From assembly GCA_910579075.1 (NCBI GenBank), contig CAJTSV010000001.1, forward strand, positions 118,324 to 131,834: a DNA stretch of 13,511 nucleotides. Direction: 5' to 3'. Positions 12,571 to 13,511 of the stretch are shown in pieces (within the stretch, counting starts at the first letter, position 1; every line of letters starts with the position of its first letter). The stretch comes from an uncultured Eubacterium sp. GTDB taxonomy: Bacteria; Bacillota; Clostridia; Lachnospirales; Lachnospiraceae. The position numbers and the translations under genes are program-made. The notes under the pieces are model-generated. The model did not search any database and had not been told where the DNA came from. It saw only the letters and a list, made by a program, of their open reading frames with translations.

Positions 12571-13511
12571 CTAAAACGTTTTTTTCCTGCCCATCAGTTT
12601 ATCCAGCAGCGAAACCTTCTCGTGCTGCGGGGGTTTTTCCTGCGTTCCCTGTTCTTCTTTCTTCCATTTAAAGTACTCTGCATCCAGATTCACTTTTACG
12701 ATATTTTCAGCAGGCTTCTTCGGTTCTTCTCCGCCTTCTTCTGTTCCCAGCCCGGCATCTTGTGAAAAGACTGCCGGTTCTGCCTGCAGCGTGTTTCCAG
12801 CTGGCGGCAGCGGCCCCGTATTGCCGGATAACGGACTGCCCGCTGCTGCGCTGGTTTCCGGCTGGATGCTATGGCCAGATGCTGCGTTTTCTGGCGGATT
12901 CATGCTGCTGACTGCTGTCATATTTCCTGGCGCATTTATACTTTGGCTGGATGCTATATTTTCCGGCGGATTCATGCTGCTGACTGCTGTCATATTTCCT
13001 GGCGCATTCCCACTGCCGTCTGTTGTCATATCTACAGTATATGTCTCTGTTCCTCTGTTCTGACTGGCAGCAGTTCCATTTATCACCGGTTCCGTATTAT
13101 CTGAAACCCTGCTCTGTAATCCATCCTGTACCGGCTGGGTTCCCTGCCTTTTATCCGTCTCTGGCGGAATACCCAATCCATTACCAGCTGCTGGCTGGCT
13201 GCCCAAACCATTACCGGCTGGCGGCTGACTGCCCTGTCCATTACCATACGCTGGCCAATGACCAGAACCTGTACCGGCTGGCGGCTGGCGGCCAGGCGCA
13301 ATGTCCTGTGCCGGATGCTGGTTCTGCGCCATTCCATTCTGTACACCAGGCATGCGGCCTGCTTCGAACGCTTCATTTCCAGATGCTGCCGCATTTCCTG
13401 TTGATACAGCCGCTTCCCCAGAGCTGCCGCCAGATGCTTCGGGATTTCCTTTCTCTGACGGCCGTTCGCCAAACCTGTGCCCTTCTTCCAGGCTGCTGCC
13501 GGATGCTTCGG
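12571..13511 (-). CDS. Low-complexity repeat-rich protein of unknown function (5' end outside window)
   Basis: The frame is open from the right edge to a TAG at 12571, so at least 312 C-terminal residues are visible and the true start lies outside; the internal Met at 13351-13353 is not a convincing start. Most of the sequence is Gly/Asn/Gln/Pro/Ala/Ser-rich with tandem repeats (10-, 24- and probably 23-residue units), and is predicted to be disordered. Only the last 60 or so residues look ordered: an acidic patch (GTEEGGEEPKKP), then AENIVKVNLDAEYFKWKKEE and a basic amphipathic tail SLLDKLMGRKKTF. No signal peptide or membrane segment is visible in this part. The style resembles the linker of the 1480-residue TPR/AAA protein downstream, but no shared domain was recognised. 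A 35-bp gap to the hydratase gene suggests co-transcription. I do not recognise a family. Confidence 0.7.
   Translation of the reverse strand, partial: EASGSSLEEGHRFGERPSEKGNPEASGGSSGEAAVSTGNAAASGNEAFEAGRMPGVQNGMAQNQHPAQDIAPGRQPPAGTGSGHWPAYGNGQGSQPPAGNGLGSQPAAGNGLGIPPETDKRQGTQPVQDGLQSRVSDNTEPVINGTAASQNRGTETYTVDMTTDGSGNAPGNMTAVSSMNPPENIASSQSINAPGNMTAVSSMNPPENAASGHSIQPETSAAAGSPLSGNTGPLPPAGNTLQAEPAVFSQDAGLGTEEGGEEPKKPAENIVKVNLDAEYFKWKKEEQGTQEKPPQHEKVSLLDKLMGRKKTF
12865..13008 (-). repeat. Tandem 72-bp (24-residue) repeat, 2 copies
   Basis: Two adjacent units starting NAPGNMTAVSSMNPPEN. About the first 50 bp are almost identical between copies, indicating a recent in-frame duplication; the ends (IASSQSI and AASGHSI) have diverged. 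Confidence 0.9.
13178..13297 (-). repeat. Tandem 30-bp (10-residue) repeat, 4 copies
   Basis: Four in-frame 30-bp units, for example GNGLGSQPAA and GNGQGSQPPA on the protein level. The two left copies are closest to each other and the two right ones are more diverged. Confidence 0.8.

Noticed and set aside
13083..13472. 129-codon minus-strand open frame overlapping the right-edge gene
   Set aside because: It is an alternative frame of the repeat-rich gene. The frame ending at 12571 stays open through this region and carries the clean peptide repeats.

Overview
The window looks like chromosomal DNA of a low-to-moderate GC Firmicute, most likely a gut Clostridia of the Lachnospiraceae type. 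The reasons are strong AGGAGG-type ribosome binding sites, the gene repertoire (a stand-alone branching enzyme, a YbhJ-like aconitase-family hydratase, a large TPR/AAA protein with a disordered linker) and the protein sequence style. The family-level placement is inference. Every convincing gene lies on the minus strand, so transcription runs from the right edge to the left edge.

Right part (about 13511 to 8899): the 3' end of a gene for a low-complexity, repeat-rich protein enters from outside the window. It is followed after about 35 bp by an aconitase-superfamily hydratase, and 13 bp later by an AI-2E/PerM-family membrane protein. The tight spacing suggests one operon. No terminator was recognised after the membrane protein gene.

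Middle (8898 to 2269): a 165-bp intergenic region carries a promoter candidate (TTGACA, 17 bp, TAAACT) preceded by A/T tracts and with an inverted repeat across its spacer. It drives a 1480-residue protein with N-terminal TPR-like helices, a disordered linker of almost 1000 residues built from several unrelated tandem peptide repeats, and a C-terminal AAA-type nucleotide-binding domain. That domain has a good Walker A but an atypical Walker B. The glycogen branching enzyme glgB follows 58 bp downstream, and the unit ends at a clear rho-independent terminator (2269-2302).

Left part (2268 to 1): a 77-bp near-perfect palindrome (31-bp arms) separates glgB from a two-gene cassette on visibly more AT-rich DNA. 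The cassette encodes an SMC/RecF-like ATPase overlapping by ATGA an HNH endonuclease, the arrangement of a Septu (PtuA-PtuB) anti-phage system. At the left edge two mutually exclusive reading frames compete: a short frame overlapping the end of the HNH gene, and the start of a further gene with its own promoter candidate.

Taken together this is a housekeeping/uncharacterised backbone carrying a small phage-defence cassette. The least understood parts are the giant TPR-disordered-AAA protein and the repeat-rich protein at the right edge.
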